This document shows positions 5,867-6,904 of a stretch of 6,904 bases of DNA, one piece after another (positions within the stretch are counted from its first letter, which is position 1; every line of letters begins with the position of its first letter). This DNA is from G039029935 sp039029935. Lineage in GTDB: Bacteria; Chloroflexota; Anaerolineae; Caldilineales; Caldilineaceae. The stretch is taken from the NCBI GenBank assembly GCA_039029935.1, contig JBCCFC010000739.1, positions 1 through 6,904 of the forward strand, in the 5' to 3' direction. A program made the translations under genes and the position numbers. The notes beneath the pieces were generated by a model. It had not been told where the DNA came from. It did not search any database and worked only from the letters and a program-made list of their open reading frames with translations.

Positions 5867-5896
5867 GGTTCCTGTATAATTTATAATTTGATTATC

Positions 5897-6904
5897 TTAC
5901 ATGCTCTCAGGAGCGTTAACCCCAATGAGCCGCAGCACCTTTGCCAGCACGACGCGGGTTGCCCGACAAAGGGCCAAACGCGCTCGACTCAATGCAGGCT
6001 GTTGATCGTCTAACACTTTACAATCTCGATAAAAGCCACTAAATGTCTTGGTCAAATCAATGGAATAGTGGGTCAAGTTATGTGGTGATAGCTGCTCCGC
6101 TGATACCAAAATTTGCTCCTCCAATTCCAACAACTTGCGAATCAACGCTAACTCTGATGGATGTGCTAAAAGCGACAGATTAATTTCCTCGTCTGACTCT
6201 TCAAACCCCTGTGCCTCGGGGCGGTTGAGAATCGAACAGATACGGGCATGACCATATTGGACATAATAGACTGGATTCTCATTATCCTCGGCGATTGCCA
6301 AATCCAAATCAAATTCAATCGGGCTTTGCGGTCCGCGTGTTAACAGATTAAAGCGTAAAGCATCGGCACCCACCTCGCTGACAACATCGTTGATGGTGAC
6401 AAGGTTGCCCTTGCGTTTACTCAATTTAGCCTCTTTGCCATCTCGCATGAGTTTGACTAGGTTATAGAGCAAAATCGTCAATCGTGCGGGGTCTAATGCC
6501 AAAGCCTGCATCACTGTCCCCATACGTGGAATATGTCCTTGATGATCGACCGACCAGACATTGATGACGCGATCAAATTGGCGACGTTTAAATTTGTCAT
6601 AGTGATAGGCGATATCGCTGGCAAAATAGGTGGGGCGACCATCACTACGAATCACAACTTCATTTTTAAGGTTCTCATTATAATTTTTAGACAAGAACCA
6701 CGTCGCACCATCGTAGCGTCCAAGATCACCCTTCTCGTCAAGCTGGTTCAAGACAGCTTCGGTCAGGTTCTCATCGTAAAGGCTCTGCTCGCTATACCAG
6801 CGATCAAACTCGACACCAATTTGTGCCAACTCTTCTTTGAGTGCCTCCAGAACAATGGCGCGTCCCATCACTTTGAACTGCTCAATAACCGCCTCCTTGG
6901 ACTG
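5897..6904 (-). CDS. argS: Arginyl-tRNA synthetase, C-terminal part (cut by the right edge)
   Basis: The reading frame stays open through the last base, so the 335 residues seen are about 60% of a normal 550-590-residue enzyme. The HIGH motif must lie outside the window. The enzyme attaches arginine to tRNA(Arg). Class I ArgRS features in order, numbered from the first visible residue: the VVIRSDGRPTYFASDIAYH segment (83-101), WSVDHQGHIPRM (117-128), and KLSKRKGN (160-167), the ArgRS form of the KMSKS loop. The DALR-type anticodon-binding domain follows from about YYVQYGHARICSI to the end, which closes with LIGVNAPESM, as is typical of the family. In-frame GTG and ATG codons at 6871 and 6868 lie inside the catalytic region and should not be taken as starts. 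serA follows after 30 bases. No frameshift is seen. Confidence 0.95.
   Translation of the reverse strand, partial: QSKEAVIEQFKVMGRAIVLEALKEELAQIGVEFDRWYSEQSLYDENLTEAVLNQLDEKGDLGRYDGATWFLSKNYNENLKNEVVIRSDGRPTYFASDIAYHYDKFKRRQFDRVINVWSVDHQGHIPRMGTVMQALALDPARLTILLYNLVKLMRDGKEAKLSKRKGNLVTINDVVSEVGADALRFNLLTRGPQSPIEFDLDLAIAEDNENPVYYVQYGHARICSILNRPEAQGFEESDEEINLSLLAHPSELALIRKLLELEEQILVSAEQLSPHNLTHYSIDLTKTFSGFYRDCKVLDDQQPALSRARLALCRATRVVLAKVLRLIGVNAPESM

Noticed and set aside
5867..5896. Separate serA promoter in the AT-rich 30-base gap after argS
   Set aside because: TATAAA-like hexamers occur, but no -35-like sequence lies 16-18 bases upstream within the argS end; co-transcription is simpler.
6866..6871. 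GTG/ATG at 6871-6866 as the start of a complete 323-324-residue protein
   Set aside because: The frame stays open to the window edge, with ArgRS-like sequence continuing (SKEAVIEQF), and a start here would remove the catalytic HIGH region.

Overview
The window is about 6.9 kb of ordinary bacterial chromosome. It is gene-dense, with mixed GC genes and very AT-rich spacers, and every convincing gene lies on the minus strand. Read in transcription order from the right edge, it holds: the 3' part of argS (arginyl-tRNA synthetase, open at the right edge), serA (D-3-phosphoglycerate dehydrogenase with a C-terminal ACT domain), a probable lipoprotein with two bacterial SH3-like repeats, a YbaK/ProX-type aminoacyl-tRNA deacylase, and a full-length type III glutamine synthetase (glnN). 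No phage, transposon, CRISPR or RNA gene was seen.

The host cannot be named from the sequence alone. The exported protein, with a Pro/Thr-rich linker (PAPTPTFTPT) followed by SH3b repeats ending in GWAADGDG, together with a GSIII and the argS-serA context, suggests Chloroflexota (Anaerolineae-like). This is an inference from protein style, not a demonstrated assignment.

Right part (3367-6904): argS, serA and the SH3 gene are separated by only about 30 bases each, without a convincing promoter or terminator between them, and probably form one transcript. ybaK follows after a roughly 100-base spacer. That spacer carries two 8-base tandem arrays in opposite orientation (GTCAGCAT and TAGCTGAC types) that can fold on each other.

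Middle (2476-2746): the glnN upstream region is AT-rich. It has a good extended -10 promoter (TG-A-TATAAT), a 10-bp palindrome abutting and overlapping the -35, and further upstream a 17-bp perfect palindrome, TTGTGCAACTTGCACAA. The TTGTGC half-site occurs four times there in alternating orientation. This looks like a regulated promoter, as expected for a nitrogen-assimilation gene, but the regulator is unknown.

Left part (1-309): glnN ends at a very clear intrinsic terminator, an 18-bp stem with a 4-base loop and 8 Ts. Beyond it, a strong Shine-Dalgarno sequence at the extreme left edge indicates another minus-strand gene starting at or just outside the window.

Functionally the genes cover ammonia assimilation (GlnN), serine synthesis (SerA), arginine charging (ArgS), removal of mischarged tRNA (YbaK-like) and one surface protein. 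I see no previously undescribed system. The points most worth a second look are the glnN control region and the octamer arrays.
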